64,000 bases of DNA, taken from the NCBI RefSeq assembly GCF_016019955.1, contig NZ_JAECRZ010000004.1:186001-250000 (forward strand). The letters run 5' to 3'. Under the pieces are notes generated by a model, which was not told the origin of the DNA, searched no databases, and worked only from the letters and a program-made list of their open reading frames with translations. The position numbers and the translations under genes were made by a program. Position 1 is the stretch's first letter. Each line of letters opens with the position of its first letter. Shown piece after piece: positions 63,381 through 64,000 of the stretch. This DNA is from Thiosulfatihalobacter marinus. GTDB taxonomy: Bacteria; Pseudomonadota; Alphaproteobacteria; Rhodobacterales; Rhodobacteraceae.

Positions 63381-64000
63381 CTATTTCTGAGAGACCCGCT
63401 GCGGCATCCGATAGAAATGATGCACGCCGATCACGGCGGTGCGCGTGAACTTGCGCGCCCAGGACGGCTTTACCGCAGTGGTATGATAATGGGTAGCCCC
63501 TTCGGTCAGCAAATCGGGCGCGCCGTCGATCACAAGCCGCGCCACCTTGCCAACGCGCTCGTAGGCGTCCTTTTCGCGGATGCGGTTGGTCACGCCATCA
63601 CAATTATAGCTGAACTGGCACCGGTACTTGCGGCCGCTGGCGGTGCCTTGCTTGATCACGCCGCAGATGCTGTCGGGGAAGGCATCGCGCTTGACCCGGT
63701 TCATGATCACCTCGGCAACCGCGAACTGGCCCTTGACGCTCTCGCCGCGCGCTTCGAAATACAGCGCCTCGGACAAGCATTGCCATTCGGCGTCCCGCCG
63801 CTCGTCCTTCACACGCGGCAATTGATCGATCCACTCGCGGCTATAGGAAATCTGTGTGGGCTTGGAGGATTTCGGCGCAAAGATTTCCCGCAATGTCTTG
63901 CCATCGAACAGCACAACACGGCGCGGTTTCTCAGCCTTTTCCACGGTGCCTGATGGGGCGTCCGCAACGGCCAATCCGGCCGTAAGAACAATGCTCAGAA
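63381..64000 (-). CDS. SleB-type cell-wall hydrolase, 5' end cut by the window
   Basis: The frame stays open past the window edge, and its first visible residues (LSIVLTAGLAVADAP) read as the end of a signal peptide, so the true start lies beyond 64000. The hydrolase_2/SleB domain (about the last 140 residues) shows the catalytic Glu in CLSEALYFEARGE and the segments AVAEVIMNRVKR and GATHYHTT. It probably cleaves peptidoglycan in the periplasm. It is separated from folB by 142 nt without a visible gene. Confidence 0.85.
   Translation of the reverse strand, partial: LSIVLTAGLAVADAPSGTVEKAEKPRRVVLFDGKTLREIFAPKSSKPTQISYSREWIDQLPRVKDERRDAEWQCLSEALYFEARGESVKGQFAVAEVIMNRVKRDAFPDSICGVIKQGTASGRKYRCQFSYNCDGVTNRIREKDAYERVGKVARLVIDGAPDLLTEGATHYHTTAVKPSWARKFTRTAVIGVHHFYRMPQRVSQK

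Overview
The window is about 64 kb of high-GC DNA with tightly packed, often overlapping genes and no rRNA, tRNA, insertion sequence, prophage or CRISPR array that I can see. Gene content and order (tad pilus operon, rsmE-ubiA-gshA neighbourhood, CtrA-type sites, RTX proteins, a pseudo-dihydroorotase beside pyrB) point to an alphaproteobacterium of the Rhodobacterales (Roseobacter group). The genus cannot be fixed from the sequence alone. It reads as ordinary chromosome with a few accessory blocks.

Layout. 1-9 kb: the distal part of a tad/Flp pilus locus (OmpA lipoprotein, cpaE/tadZ, cpaF, tadB, tadC, tadD, a second TPR lipoprotein, a prepilin peptidase) followed by an AAA ATPase. 9-13 kb: a KAS III-like enzyme, an AhpD-like protein, and an operon of an unknown HTH-like protein plus a LuxR-type regulator with no luxI beside it. 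13-18.6 kb: tdk, then pyrB, three small membrane proteins chained by start/stop overlaps, a dihydroorotase homologue lacking its metal ligands, plsY and a membrane protein. 18.6-25.5 kb: a gshA / membrane protein / NucS-like nuclease / rsmE operon divergent from ubiA, then a large OmpA-domain protein with a coiled-coil partner. 25.7-29.4 kb: moaE, moaD, pgsA and uvrC. 29.4-29.8 kb: an A+T-rich spacer with a perfect DnaA-box sequence. 29.8-34.9 kb: an SDR, a Ca2+/Na+ antiporter family protein, a small Zn-ribbon protein, an SppA peptidase, an ABC exporter and a CoxG-like protein.

35-46.7 kb is a catabolic island: MaoC hydratase, thiolase, two acyl-CoA dehydrogenase subunits, a FadB-type bifunctional protein, an acyl-CoA ligase, an IclR regulator and a PhyH dioxygenase. 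The set resembles the pim (dicarboxylate/pimeloyl-CoA) beta-oxidation operon. Its two outward promoter regions, 8 kb apart, carry the same three-half-site operator, which suggests a small regulon controlled by the local IclR protein. Embedded in it are a Tat-exported protein with a ferric-reductase-like membrane partner, and a Tat-exported YHS-domain protein.

46.7-52.5 kb holds two genes that each have an exact TTAA-N7-TTAAC sequence (the CtrA consensus) upstream: a secreted RTX repeat protein and a membrane glycosyltransferase with an N-terminal T2SSE-N/MshEN-like domain. Between them lie a yqeY-like gene and carA. 52.5-64 kb: a GntR regulator, a HAD phosphatase, a UbiH-type hydroxylase, a class V aminotransferase, two overlapping Lrp/AsnC regulators divergent from ilvC, a DMT permease, a folB-folP-glmM operon (FolB carries an extra C-terminal domain), and a SleB-type cell-wall hydrolase cut by the window edge.

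The most promising leads for something undescribed are the shared operator of the catabolic island, the CtrA-site plus MshEN-glycosyltransferase pairing, the metal-site-less dihydroorotase beside pyrB, and a 38-bp repeat found in two convergent intergenic regions 30 kb apart.
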